A DNA stretch of 64,000 bases from Billgrantia saliphila (GCF_002930105.1 NZ_PJRN01000001.1:62001-126000), one strand, 5' to 3'; counted from the first letter of the stretch, positions 33,315 through 42,510 are shown. The notes: generated by a model from the letters alone, not told the origin. Numbers and translations: made by a program.

Positions 33315-34292
33315 ATGGCCAAGCGTATCCAGTTTGCCCGCACCGGCGGCTCCGAGGTGCTAGAACTCGTCGACGTGACGCCGGCCGATCCGGGGCCCGG
33401 CGAGGTGCGGATCAGGAACCAGGCCATCGGCCTCAATTTTATCGATATCTATTTCCGTACCGGTCTTTATCCCGCTCCGGCACTGCCATCGGGTTTGGGA
33501 ACCGAGGGCGCCGGGGTGGTGGATGCCGTGGGGGAGGGGGTCAGTCAACTCAAGACAGGCGACCGGGTCGCCTATGCCCAAGGTCCGCTCGGCGCCTATG
33601 CGGAGCTGCATGTCCTGCCCGCCGAGAAGGTTGTGGTGCTGCCCGATGAGGTCGATGTCGAAACCGCCGCCGCAAGCATGCTCAAGGGCTTGACCGTGCA
33701 GTACCTGCTGCGTCAGACCGCTCCGCTGAAGGGAGGCGAGACGATCCTGTGGCATGCCGCCGCCGGCGGGGTCGGTTCCATTGCTTGTCAGTGGGCCAAG
33801 GCATTGGGGGTGAGGCTGATCGGCACCGTGAGCTCATCCGAGAAGGCCGAGCTGGCGAAATCCAATGGTGCCTGGGCGACCATCGATTATACCCGCGAGG
33901 ACGTGGTCGAGCGCGTCCGCGAGCTGACCGACGGCGCGATGTGCGACGTGGTCTACGACTCGGTGGGCAAGGACACATGGGAGACCTCGCTGGACTGCCT
34001 CAAGCCGCGTTCGCTGATGGTCAGCTTCGGCAACGCTTCCGGCCCGGTCGAGGGGGTCAACCTCGGCATTTTGAACCAGAAGGGCTCGCTATACGTTACC
34101 CGCCCGAGCCTCAACGGCTACGCCGATACACGTGAACGGCTGGAGACGATGTGTCGCGACCTGTTCGACATGCTGGGCAGCAACAAGGTGAAGGTCGATA
34201 TCGGCCAACGCTTCGCCCTGGCCGATGCCGGCAAGGCCCAGGACGCTCTGGCCGGGCGCAAGACCACCGGTTCCACCATTCTACTGCCGTAA
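33315..34292 (+). CDS. qor: NADPH:quinone oxidoreductase, zeta-crystallin type
   Basis: This is an MDR-superfamily reductase of 325 residues without zinc-binding cysteines. It has RIRNQAIGLNFIDIYFRTGLY near the N-terminus, GTEGAGVVDAVGEGV, the nucleotide-binding HAAAGGVGSIACQWAKALG and a C-terminal AGRKTTGSTILLP. The family reduces quinones by one electron using NADPH. AAAGGA precedes the ATG. A strong hairpin follows the stop. Confidence 0.92.
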   Translation: MAKRIQFARTGGSEVLELVDVTPADPGPGEVRIRNQAIGLNFIDIYFRTGLYPAPALPSGLGTEGAGVVDAVGEGVSQLKTGDRVAYAQGPLGAYAELHVLPAEKVVVLPDEVDVETAAASMLKGLTVQYLLRQTAPLKGGETILWHAAAGGVGSIACQWAKALGVRLIGTVSSSEKAELAKSNGAWATIDYTREDVVERVRELTDGAMCDVVYDSVGKDTWETSLDCLKPRSLMVSFGNASGPVEGVNLGILNQKGSLYVTRPSLNGYADTRERLETMCRDLFDMLGSNKVKVDIGQRFALADAGKAQDALAGRKTTGSTILLP

Positions 34293-34313
34293 CCGCGCCC
34301 GCACGTTCCAAGC

Positions 34314-34337
34314 CGACGCCCGCTCTAGCGGGCGTCG
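34314..34337. terminator. Hairpin between convergent genes
   Basis: CGACGCCCGCT and AGCGGGCGTCG form a perfect 11-base inverted repeat with a two-base centre. It lies between qor and the LysM gene, which converge. Only CTGTTT follows on the plus strand, so its efficiency as an intrinsic terminator is uncertain. Confidence 0.6.
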
Positions 34338-34374
34338 CTGTTTCCGCACCCTCTGCGCTCCCGCGTCGATGCCG

Positions 34375-37338
34375 CTAGGCATACTCCACGGGCGACTCGA
34401 TGCCGAGCTGAGGCAGGATGGCATCGAGTTCGAACTGAGACTTCGGCGTCAGGGAGCCGCTGCGGGACTCACCCAGCGAGGGTGAGGCTAGCTCGAAGCC
34501 ATCGGCATGTGCCCTGAACTGCGTAATGTCGCCATCGAAAGCGTCGAGTGAATTGTGCAGGTTGTCACGTAACGCGCTGAGCATGGTCGCCCCGTTCTCC
34601 CCCTGGGGGATCGAGTTGACCCATGCCACGGTCTGCTCGGGCGTGAGCCCGTGGAGTTCGCCATAGCGGATCAGCAGTGGCACCGCGCTGTACCCTTCGC
34701 CGCTCTGGTCGATCAGCACTTGGGCGGCCTCCTCGCTGAAGCCGGCATGCATCAGGAAGTCGGCGGTGGTCTGGGTCTCGAAGCGGCTGTTGTGCTGGGC
34801 CGTTTGATAGGCGTCACGGCCGAACTGGACCAGGGTGGCCAGGGTGGCGATGCCGAAGCCGACAGGGCCCGCAAGGGACGAGCTGCTGAATACGGCAAAG
34901 CCGACTCCACCGGCCACCGCCGCGTTGAGCCCCGCGCCGAGGACGTCGCCCTGGCTCAGGCGAGCCAACGCATCGGCGCCGGCGAGCCCGGCCCCGAACA
35001 GGTGCACGAACTTGCCTCCGAGCTTGAGGCCGTGAGTGATCCGTGAGCCTTCGGCTGGGTTGAGCAGTGCATCGACCAATTGCGCGCCGTCGACGCCCAC
35101 TCGGGCCGTCTCGATCGAGACCTGCAACGCGCCGCGCAGTGACGGGGCTTCCCCGTAGGCTTGCATGGCGTTGGCCAGGCCGGAGCCGACGATGGCCAGG
35201 GCGGAGGCTCTGAAGCCCCGATTGTACGGTGACTCGCGGAAGACGCCATCGATCTTGTCCAGCGTGTTGTTGAGATTGCGTGCCACATCGATGGCGTAGC
35301 GCTGCGAGTCGAAGTCGTCGGTGAACTCCGGCACCAGATCATCGAAGGCACTGGCGATTGAATCGAGTTCCTGCTCCGTGACGCCGAGCAGTTCGGCGAG
35401 CTGCGGATTGTCGCGCAGCGCCTCGTCCAGCCCGGCCTGGGCATCCGCCAGCGACTGAGGGTCGCTGGGATCGATATCGGCCGCCGGCACGATCACGTTC
35501 TCGCGCAGGTAGGCGCCGGCCAGATTCACCGCCAAGGGATGGTCCCGCGTGATGCCCAGTTCGTTGAAGGACTCGATCAGAGCGTCACCGGCCTCCCCGG
35601 AGACCAGCTCGGGTCTTTCCTGGAAAGCTGTCGATACGGACAACTGGGCGTTGGGATCGTCGAGCAGGGCATCGATGCGTGACTGATGATCAGCACGCAC
35701 GTCGTCGGGCAGCGTCTGCAGCTGCTCGATCTGTTTCAGCAGCCCGGCACCGCTGTCGGCCAGTCGTTCCTGAAGCGCCTCGAACTCCACCTCCCAGTCG
35801 GGATTCGAGGCGATGTAATCGTCGATCGCCGCTTCGAGCTGCTCTTCCGACATGGCCGCACCGCCGTTGAGAATTAAAAAGCTCAATTCGTCGAGATGCC
35901 CATGATAGTCCTCGGCCTGTCCGGCGACGGTGTGGTCGCGGAATTGTTCCACCGCGCTGAAGACCTCGTCACGAAAGCCTTCCACGCCTTCCAGCGAGGC
36001 GATCTCGAGGGCCAGGCTGGGAATGGCCTCGCCGGATGAAACCGCCTCGTGCATCTCGTTGCGCACCGTGTTCATGTCCACCGGCAACTGCTCGGCGAGC
36101 CGGCTTGTCGCCCGATCCCCCGCTTCCGTACCGGCGATGCGGTCGAGAATCGGCATCAACAGTGCCGTGCCGTTCGGCCCGGCCATGGCCCCGCCATAAG
36201 CCTGCAAATCACCTTGGTTGGCCGCTTCGATCTCATCGACCAAGGCGTCCACTACCTCGCTGACGAGTTCCGGGCCCAGCGCTTCGGTCAGGGTATCGAG
36301 GCGTTCGATCGTCTCGAGCGTGCGCCGCTCGGGCGTGTCCGCTCCCTCCAGCTCGCCGGAGAGAGGTTCGGCGACCCATGCGGCGGCGTCATCGACGAGT
36401 TCCCGGGCTTCGCTGGAGCGGTCCAGCGCATTCTGCACCCGCTCGGGTGCATCGGCGCGTCCCGCCTCGAAGGTGCGCAGCGCACTGGCCGGATCGTCCG
36501 CGGCGCGGGCATCGGCGATGATCCCGGCTCCCGCCTCGGCGGCAATCTCACGGGCAGCACTGGAGCGGTCCAGGGCGGCGCGTACCGTCGGCGAAGCTTC
36601 CTCATGTCCCTCTTCGAGAACCTCGAGAGCTTCCTGCGGATCGCTGTGCTCGCGGGCTTCGTCAATGATCTCGCGTGCCGCTGCCTCTGCCTCCGGGCCG
36701 GTGTGGCTACTCGGCTGCAGGGCCAGCCCGCTGTTCTGCGCGGCCTGCTCGATCGCCATCTGGGCAGGGCCGGCATCCACCCAGTCGTGATCGTAAATGC
36801 GCTGCAGGGCGGCCTGCCGCTCATCCGCCGGCAGCGCCCACAGGTAGGCCTCGGTGTCCTGGGAAAGCGCATCGACCTCGGCATCGTAATCGATCGCGGC
36901 CGGATCCTCGGCGTATTCGAGATCGTTGCCCCGTTCGCGCAGGTCAATGAGAAAATCGTCCTCGCCAACGGGCACGCCTTGGGCGTCGCGCGGCGATTGG
37001 GCCGCCTCCTCGGGGGAGGTGTGAGGAACGAACACCACGTCGCCGGGGTCGACCCCGCTCGGGTCGGGCATGTCGTCACGCTCGTTGAGGGCGATGAGTT
37101 CGTCGAGGGCGACGTGGCGCTCCTCGGCAATCTCCCACAGGCTGTCCCCCTCTTCGATCACGAAGACCCGCTCCGTCGCTTCGTCGAACTCGCCCGGGCC
37201 GCCTGCTGCTGCCCGTGCTCTGAGCGCCTCCTCGACGGCTTGCTCGAAGCGCTGACGCTCCGCTTGGGTCAATGCCTTCGATGTCACGCCGTCGGCATGA
37301 TAACGGCGCAATGATTCGATATCGATCCGGTACGACAT
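34375..37338 (-). CDS. Large acidic LysM-domain protein
   Basis: The 987-residue, strongly acidic protein has a LysM domain at about residues 55-105 (VFVIEEGDSLWEIAEERH...VDPGDVVFVP) but no N-terminal signal peptide. Two tandem repeats of about 50 residues follow (about 223-320), each ending ALDRSS-AREL/I. The middle is helical and charged. A glycine/alanine-rich hydrophobic region near 790-860 (GAGLNAAVAGGVGFAVF, GFGIATLATLVQF) may insert in membranes. The end has DFLMHAGFSEEAAQVLIDQS and GYSAVPLLIRYGELHG. A strong GGGAGGAG precedes the ATG. It resembles secreted or translocated proteins in layout; function is unknown. Confidence 0.75.
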   Translation of the reverse strand: MSYRIDIESLRRYHADGVTSKALTQAERQRFEQAVEEALRARAAAGGPGEFDEATERVFVIEEGDSLWEIAEERHVALDELIALNERDDMPDPSGVDPGDVVFVPHTSPEEAAQSPRDAQGVPVGEDDFLIDLRERGNDLEYAEDPAAIDYDAEVDALSQDTEAYLWALPADERQAALQRIYDHDWVDAGPAQMAIEQAAQNSGLALQPSSHTGPEAEAAAREIIDEAREHSDPQEALEVLEEGHEEASPTVRAALDRSSAAREIAAEAGAGIIADARAADDPASALRTFEAGRADAPERVQNALDRSSEARELVDDAAAWVAEPLSGELEGADTPERRTLETIERLDTLTEALGPELVSEVVDALVDEIEAANQGDLQAYGGAMAGPNGTALLMPILDRIAGTEAGDRATSRLAEQLPVDMNTVRNEMHEAVSSGEAIPSLALEIASLEGVEGFRDEVFSAVEQFRDHTVAGQAEDYHGHLDELSFLILNGGAAMSEEQLEAAIDDYIASNPDWEVEFEALQERLADSGAGLLKQIEQLQTLPDDVRADHQSRIDALLDDPNAQLSVSTAFQERPELVSGEAGDALIESFNELGITRDHPLAVNLAGAYLRENVIVPAADIDPSDPQSLADAQAGLDEALRDNPQLAELLGVTEQELDSIASAFDDLVPEFTDDFDSQRYAIDVARNLNNTLDKIDGVFRESPYNRGFRASALAIVGSGLANAMQAYGEAPSLRGALQVSIETARVGVDGAQLVDALLNPAEGSRITHGLKLGGKFVHLFGAGLAGADALARLSQGDVLGAGLNAAVAGGVGFAVFSSSSLAGPVGFGIATLATLVQFGRDAYQTAQHNSRFETQTTADFLMHAGFSEEAAQVLIDQSGEGYSAVPLLIRYGELHGLTPEQTVAWVNSIPQGENGATMLSALRDNLHNSLDAFDGDITQFRAHADGFELASPSLGESRSGSLTPKSQFELDAILPQLGIESPVEYA

Positions 37339-37446
37339 GCTCCGCTCCTCCCTGGTAAGGCTTAACCATAGGGAGGCGTGGGGAGTGCGTGTCTGAAGTT
37401 TTAGTGAATCTTTTATGGCACCAGAGCGAGGTGTGCGGCAGCGCCC

Positions 37447-38376
37447 TCATTCGTGGCTGACGTAGGCGCCCATGGCTCGCATGCGCGACTCGAAGCGCGC
37501 AACGTTGTCGACCAGACCGTCGGGACCGAAGGCCACGCACTCGGCCAGCAGCACTTCGATCAAGGTGATCGCGGAGAGAATCGAGGGAAAGAAGTGCGGC
37601 GTGGCGTTGGCCACGGTGAAGGTCATGGCGGCGCCGGGTACCAGCGGCGAGCGTAGGGTGTCGGTGACGACGATGGCCCTGACCCCTCCCGCGCGAGCGA
37701 TCTCCAGGGCGCGCATGGTTTCGGCGCAGTAAGGCTCGAAGCCGAAGGCGACCACCACGTCGTTTTCGCCGAAAGGGGCCAGCTCGGTCAGCAGGCCGCC
37801 CTCCTGGCCGCGGATCAGCTGAATGTTGGGCATGGCAATGCGACCCACATAGGCGAAGTGGTAGGCGCAGGCGAAGGTGTCGCGAAAGCCGACCACCGCG
37901 ATCTTCTCGGCCTCGAGCAGTATCCGGGCGGCGTCGCGCACGCGGCTCTGGTTATCCGCGGTGAACAGCCGCCCGATGTTGTCGAAGGCGGCGTCACCCA
38001 CGTCGAGGAATACCTGGTCATCGGTCTGGCTGGCCAGGGTGCGCAAGTCGCTGGCGCGCCCCGAGAGTTCCACCGGACCGGCCTGCACGGCCGACTGGAA
38101 CACCTCACGGAACTGCTCGTAGCTGTCGAAGCCAAGTCGTTTGGCCAGGCGCACCAAAGTCGAGGCGGTCACCCGTGCCGCCGCGGCCGATTTACGTATC
38201 GACTGGAAGGCGATTTCCATTGGATGCTCCAGCACGTAACCGGCGGCAAGCTTGAGCTGTGGGCTAAGCTCGGGATAGGCGGCGGCCAGCTGCTGATTGA
38301 CAGCATCCAATCCCGATGGGGGCATGGCGTCGTCATTCGGCGTTTCGGCAACGCTCTGCGATTCCTGTTCCAGCAC
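37447..38376 (-). CDS. MurR/RpiR family transcriptional regulator
   Basis: The N-terminal helix-turn-helix (about residues 20-95: LKLAAGYVLEHPMEIAFQSI, then AAAARVTASTLVRLAKRLGF) and a C-terminal SIS domain (KIAVVGFRDTFACAYHFAYVG, ENDVVVAFGFEPYCAETMRAL, VTDTLRSPLV) define an RpiR-type regulator, which senses phosphosugars or acyl-CoA-type metabolites. The GTG at 38376 is chosen for its GAGGAG ribosome site and because longer forms would run into the AT-rich operator region. It is divergent from an acyl-CoA gene cluster that it probably controls. Confidence 0.82.
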   Translation of the reverse strand: MLEQESQSVAETPNDDAMPPSGLDAVNQQLAAAYPELSPQLKLAAGYVLEHPMEIAFQSIRKSAAAARVTASTLVRLAKRLGFDSYEQFREVFQSAVQAGPVELSGRASDLRTLASQTDDQVFLDVGDAAFDNIGRLFTADNQSRVRDAARILLEAEKIAVVGFRDTFACAYHFAYVGRIAMPNIQLIRGQEGGLLTELAPFGENDVVVAFGFEPYCAETMRALEIARAGGVRAIVVTDTLRSPLVPGAAMTFTVANATPHFFPSILSAITLIEVLLAECVAFGPDGLVDNVARFESRMRAMGAYVSHE

Positions 38377-38470
38377 GGCGTACTCCTCGGTCGGGTCATG
38401 GCTCAGCGCATGTGACAGCGTCCGATAGGGAAGGGTGGCGTATTGTAACGCATGCGTTTGGTGAGGAAAT

Positions 38471-38484
38471 GAAACGATTGTTTC
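38471..38484. promoter_or_regulatory. Candidate operator of the RpiR-type regulator
   Basis: GAAAC-GATT-GTTTC is an inverted repeat inside an AT-rich island, flanked by a looser GGAAA...TTTCC symmetry. It lies between the divergent regulator and crotonase genes, 30 bases upstream of the -35 element of the crotonase promoter and next to a TACAAT -10 candidate for the regulator (38442-38447, minus strand). Binding is inferred from position and symmetry. Confidence 0.5.
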
Positions 38485-38513
38485 CTTTTCGTTTGTTTCT
38501 TGGTACATGTGTA

Positions 38514-38542
38514 TTGACGGCATGGGCGTCGTTGGCTAGGAT
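38514..38542 (+). promoter_or_regulatory. Sigma-70 promoter of the acyl-CoA cluster
   Basis: TTGACG and TAGGAT are separated by exactly 17 bases. The leader to the crotonase ATG at 38666 is about 115 bases and holds no obvious structure. Confidence 0.65.
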
Positions 38543-38665
38543 GCCGATAAAACAAGTGTATCGCATGATTTTAAATGACGGTACGTTTGTTTCTGTCTGG
38601 CGCCACGCGCGCTGGGCGTTATGCAAGCCAACGCCATCGTTTCGTCGAGAGTGCCCGAACCGCCC

Positions 38666-39460
38666 ATGAATGCAACCAGTCCCGAAACCCTCAATCTCGT
38701 TCGCCAAGACGCTGTCCTGGAGATCCGCTTCAACCGCCCGCATCGTCTCAACGCCGTGGTGGAAACCTTCTATGTCGAGCTGCTGGAAGCCTTGGCCGAT
38801 GCCGAGAGGGACACCGACATTCGCTGCGTGATCCTCACCGGCGAGGGACGGGCCTTCTGTGTGGGCGCCGACATGAAGGAGCATGGCGGAGCGCAGCGAA
38901 CGCTGTATCAGCGTCGCCAGTACCTGCAGCTCGGCAACGACGTGTGCGAGGCGATCCTGCGTCACCGCAAGCCGGTGATCGCCGCCGTCAACGGCTATGC
39001 CCTGGGAGCCGGGGCTGAAATGGCGGTGGCCTGTGACTTCCTGGTCATGGCCGACGAGGCGCAGCTCGGTTTTCCCGAAACCAGTATTGGGACATGCGTC
39101 GGCGGCGGCGTGTCGAAGCTGCTGCCGCAACTGGTGGGGCTGAGCATGGCGCGCCAGTTGCTCTATACCGGTCGTCGCATCGACGGCCACGAGGCCGCGC
39201 GTATCGGTCTGGCCACCTCGAGCCATGCGCAGGAAGCGCTGCTCGAGGAGGCCCATCACCTCGCCGCTACCCTGGCCAGGCAGGCGCCCGTGTCCATCGC
39301 TATGCTCAAGCGCCTGGTCAATCAAGGCAGCGATACAGGTCTTGAGAGCCAGCTGCAGCAGGAGCTGGATGCGGTGTTCACCTGCTCGACGACCGACGAC
39401 TGGCAGGAGGGGGTCGATGCCTTCGCCGAGAAGCGCTCCCCCGAATTCAAGGGCCACTGA
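38666..39460 (+). CDS. Enoyl-CoA hydratase/isomerase family protein
   Basis: This is a crotonase-fold protein of 264 residues with FNRPHRLNAV, GRAFCVGADMKE (CoA/oxyanion loop) and NGYALGAGAEMAVACDF followed by LGFPETSIG. Both glutamates corresponding to the catalytic pair of true enoyl-CoA hydratases appear (AEMAVA and PETSIG), so hydration of an enoyl-CoA is plausible. The ATG at 38666 is the family start; an upstream ATG at 38621 is less likely. It leads a three-gene acyl-CoA cluster. Confidence 0.87.
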   Translation: MNATSPETLNLVRQDAVLEIRFNRPHRLNAVVETFYVELLEALADAERDTDIRCVILTGEGRAFCVGADMKEHGGAQRTLYQRRQYLQLGNDVCEAILRHRKPVIAAVNGYALGAGAEMAVACDFLVMADEAQLGFPETSIGTCVGGGVSKLLPQLVGLSMARQLLYTGRRIDGHEAARIGLATSSHAQEALLEEAHHLAATLARQAPVSIAMLKRLVNQGSDTGLESQLQQELDAVFTCSTTDDWQEGVDAFAEKRSPEFKGH

Positions 39461-39479
39461 AGACTCAAGGATGCGAGAC

Positions 39480-41678
39480 ATGAACCCGATCGAAGGACAC
39501 CTGCCCGCCCGCAGCCCGCTGCACGACATCCTCGCGCCCACCGGCATCGCCGTGGTCGGTGCATCCAGCGACCCCACCAAGCGTGGCTACAAGGCCATGG
39601 TCGGCCTGATCAAGGACGGCTTTCGCGGCGACATCTATCCGATCAACCCCAAGGCCGACATGATCCTGGGGATCAAGGCGTGGCCGAGCGTCTCGGCCAT
39701 CCCCGGCACTCCCGAGCTGGCGCTGATCTGTACCCCGGCGCCCAGCGTGCCGGGGCTGATCGCGGAATGTGGCCGGCATGGCATCAAGGGCGCGGTAATT
39801 CTCGCCAGCGGCTTCGCCGAGATGAGCGAGGAGGGCGCCGAACTCGAGCGCGAGATGATGCGCCAGGCCGAAGCGCATGGGGTGCGCGTCATCGGCCCCA
39901 ACACCTCCGGGGTGTTCAATCTGCACCATCGGCTCAATCTGCTGGCGCTGGACAACGTCAAGCCGGGCGACGTGGGCATCGTGTCCCAGTCCGGCAACAT
40001 GCTGCTGTCACTGGCGCTGGAAGCCCAGTACAACGGCCAGGTGGGTTTCTCCACCTACGTGGGGCCGGGCAACCAGAGCGACATCGGCTTCAACGACTAC
40101 CTGCGCTACCTGGGAGAAGACGAGCATACCCGCGTGGCCACTCTGTACGTGGAGGGCTTTCGCGACGGCCGCCGCTTTCTCGAGGTGGCGCGCGACGTCA
40201 CGGCCATGAAGCCGGTGGTGGTCTACAAGTCGGGTTCCACCGAGGCCGGCCAGAAGGCGGCCAGCTCGCATACCGGGGCGCTGGCCGGTAGCTATGCCAT
40301 GACCGTGGACGTGCTGCGCCAGGCCGGCGTCAGTGTAGTTCAGCGCTCGGACGAGATCCTGCCGGTGGCCGAGGGACTTGGTCTGCTGCAAAAAGCACGT
40401 GGCAAGCGCGTGGCGGTGGTTTCCGACGGCGGCGGCCAGGCCACCATCGCCTCCGACCGTCTGGCGGAAGCGGGGCTGGAGCTGGCCGAACTCTCCGAGC
40501 AGACCCGCCAACGGCTGCGCGACGTGCTCTTTCCCCAGGCCTCGACGGTCAATCCGGTCGATGTGGCCGGTTCCACCGATGCCAATCCTTCCTTGCTTGC
40601 CACCTGCATGGAGATCGTCGCCGCCGACGACAACGTCGACAGCGTATTCCTGGTGGGCATGTTCGGCGGCTACAGCATCCGCTTCGCCGAGTCGCTGCTG
40701 GGCGACGAGATGCGCGGTGCCGAGGCGATGGTCGAGCTGTCCAAGTCTACCGACAAGCCGCTCGTCATCTACAGCCTCTACACACCGATCAAACCGCCGG
40801 CCCTGCGCCGCCTGCACGAAGCCGGTCTGCCCATCTATTCCTCGATCGAGCAATCGGTGCGCGTGCTGCGAGCGCTGGGCGAGCGCGGTGACTACCTGGC
40901 GCTGCGCGAGGCGTATCCGCGCGAACCGGCACTGCAGCCCAAGCCCGAACTCGGCGAGCTGTTCGAGCGGGCTCGGGCCGAGGAGCGCGATCTGTTCGAG
41001 TACGAGGCCAAGCGATTGCTGCGCGAGCACGGCATCGACGTTCCGCTGGAAATCGTCGTGCGCAGCGAGGCGGAGCTCGACGAGGCCGCAGCGACCTTCG
41101 GCGACACGCCCTTGGCGATGAAGGTGGTCTCCAAGGACATCCTGCACAAATCCGACGCCGGCGGAGTCAAGCTCGACCTGGTCGGCGAAGCGGCGCTGCG
41201 CCGCGCTCGCGAGGAGATCCTCGCCGCCTGCCGCGCCTACGATGCCAATGCCGACATCGAGGGGGTGCTGATCACGCCGATGGCGAAGAAGGGGGTCGAG
41301 GTGATCGTCGGTGTGATGCGCGATCCCATCTTCGGCCCGGTGCTGATGTTCGGGCTGGGGGGCATCTTCGTCGAGATCCTCGAAGACGTTGTCTTCCGTT
41401 CGATTCCGCTCTCGCGCCACGACGCCCGCAGCATGGTGGAGCAGATCAAGGCGCGCAAGGTCCTCGACGGTGCCCGCGGCGAGCCGGCCGTCGACAAGGA
41501 AGCGCTGATCGAGCTGTTGCTCACCGTATCTCGCATCGCCGATGCCTACCCCGAGCTCGCCGAACTCGACCTGAACCCGGTGATCGTCAATGCCGACGGC
41601 TATGCCGTGGTGGATGCGCGCGTTATCGTGGAGCGTGAAGCCGCCATCGCTGCCAATGCCAAGGAGTCGATTGCATGA
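39480..41678 (+). CDS. ADP-forming acyl-CoA synthetase (acetate-CoA ligase family)
   Basis: The 732-residue protein fuses alpha and beta subunits of the NDP-forming acyl-CoA synthetases. It has an N-terminal CoA-binding domain (GIAVVGASSDPTKRGYKAM), ligase domains with the phosphohistidine segment SSHTGALAGSY, and a C-terminal ATP-grasp domain (PLAMKVVSKDILHKSDAGGV). It would activate a carboxylic acid with ATP, or form ATP from an acyl-CoA. An ATG nine bases upstream exists, but 39480 is better spaced from AAGG. It overlaps the next crotonase gene by four bases. Confidence 0.88.
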   Translation: MNPIEGHLPARSPLHDILAPTGIAVVGASSDPTKRGYKAMVGLIKDGFRGDIYPINPKADMILGIKAWPSVSAIPGTPELALICTPAPSVPGLIAECGRHGIKGAVILASGFAEMSEEGAELEREMMRQAEAHGVRVIGPNTSGVFNLHHRLNLLALDNVKPGDVGIVSQSGNMLLSLALEAQYNGQVGFSTYVGPGNQSDIGFNDYLRYLGEDEHTRVATLYVEGFRDGRRFLEVARDVTAMKPVVVYKSGSTEAGQKAASSHTGALAGSYAMTVDVLRQAGVSVVQRSDEILPVAEGLGLLQKARGKRVAVVSDGGGQATIASDRLAEAGLELAELSEQTRQRLRDVLFPQASTVNPVDVAGSTDANPSLLATCMEIVAADDNVDSVFLVGMFGGYSIRFAESLLGDEMRGAEAMVELSKSTDKPLVIYSLYTPIKPPALRRLHEAGLPIYSSIEQSVRVLRALGERGDYLALREAYPREPALQPKPELGELFERARAEERDLFEYEAKRLLREHGIDVPLEIVVRSEAELDEAAATFGDTPLAMKVVSKDILHKSDAGGVKLDLVGEAALRRAREEILAACRAYDANADIEGVLITPMAKKGVEVIVGVMRDPIFGPVLMFGLGGIFVEILEDVVFRSIPLSRHDARSMVEQIKARKVLDGARGEPAVDKEALIELLLTVSRIADAYPELAELDLNPVIVNADGYAVVDARVIVEREAAIAANAKESIA

Positions 41679-42493
41679 GCGAGAGTTCGCTACAACCCCC
41701 TCAGCCCGTGATGCAGGATTCGCTTCTCACGCTGGACGGGCATGTGGCAACCCTGACCCTGGATCGCCACGACGTGCGCAATGCGCTGACCGGCACCGCC
41801 CTTGCCGACGACATCGTCGACACGGCGGAGTGGGTCAATCGCTGCGACGACGTCTCGGTGCTGGTCATCACCGGGGCGGGCTCGGCGTTCTCCGCTGGGG
41901 GCAACGTCAAGGACATGGCCAATCGTGGCGGCGATTTCGGTGGCGACGTGGCCGAGGTGGCCGGACGCTATCGGCGCGGCATCCAGCGCATCCCGCTGGC
42001 GCTGCAGGCAGTGGAGGTGCCGGTGATCGCTGCGGTCAACGGGCCGGCTATCGGTGCCGGCTTCGATCTGGCCAATATGGCCGATATTCGCATCGCTTCG
42101 GCGAAGGCCAAGTTCGGTGAAACCTTCCTCAACCTAGGTATCATCCCCGGGGACGGCGGCGCCTGGTTCATGCAGCGGCTGATCGGCTACCAGCGCGCTT
42201 TCGAGCTGACGCTCTCGGGGCGGGTGATCGACGCCGAGGAGGCCAAGGCGTACGGCATTGTGCTTGAAGTGACCGAGCCCGAGGCGTTAATGGATCGGGT
42301 CGGTGAGCTGACGGCCCGCATTGCTGCCCAGCCGCCGCGGGCCACAAGGCTCACCAAGCGGCTGATGAAAATGGCTCAGCGCACCGAGCTCAAGGATTTC
42401 CTCGATGTCTGTGCGGTCTTCCAAGGCATGTGTCACAACGAACCCGAACATCTCGAGGCCGTCAATGCCATGCTCGAGAAGATGACGAAGTAA
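41675..42493 (+). CDS. Crotonase-family protein with altered catalytic site
   Basis: The 272-residue protein has the crotonase fold: LDRHDVRNALTG, GSAFSAGGNVKDMA, and NGPAIGAGFDLANMADIRIA followed by FGETFLNLGIIPGDGG. The position of the first hydratase glutamate is aspartate (GFDLAN), and the second glutamate position is not glutamate in FGETFLNLG, so it may be an isomerase, hydrolase or specialised hydratase, not an ordinary enoyl-CoA hydratase. Its start overlaps the synthetase stop (ATGA). A terminator follows. Confidence 0.85.
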   Translation: MSESSLQPPQPVMQDSLLTLDGHVATLTLDRHDVRNALTGTALADDIVDTAEWVNRCDDVSVLVITGAGSAFSAGGNVKDMANRGGDFGGDVAEVAGRYRRGIQRIPLALQAVEVPVIAAVNGPAIGAGFDLANMADIRIASAKAKFGETFLNLGIIPGDGGAWFMQRLIGYQRAFELTLSGRVIDAEEAKAYGIVLEVTEPEALMDRVGELTARIAAQPPRATRLTKRLMKMAQRTELKDFLDVCAVFQGMCHNEPEHLEAVNAMLEKMTK

Positions 42494-42510
42494 GCTTCTC
42501 CTTACGACGT

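Noticed and set aside
36049..37314. 421-residue plus-strand frame opposite the LysM gene
   Set aside because: Antisense shadow; the minus-strand frame has a ribosome site, a LysM domain and proper composition.
34375..37338. Confident call of the LysM protein as a type III secretion translocator
   Set aside because: Only layout and a vague resemblance support this; no secretion genes are in the window.
40008..41420. 470-residue minus-strand frame opposite the acyl-CoA synthetase
   Set aside because: Shadow frame without motifs; the plus-strand frame has clear synthetase domains.
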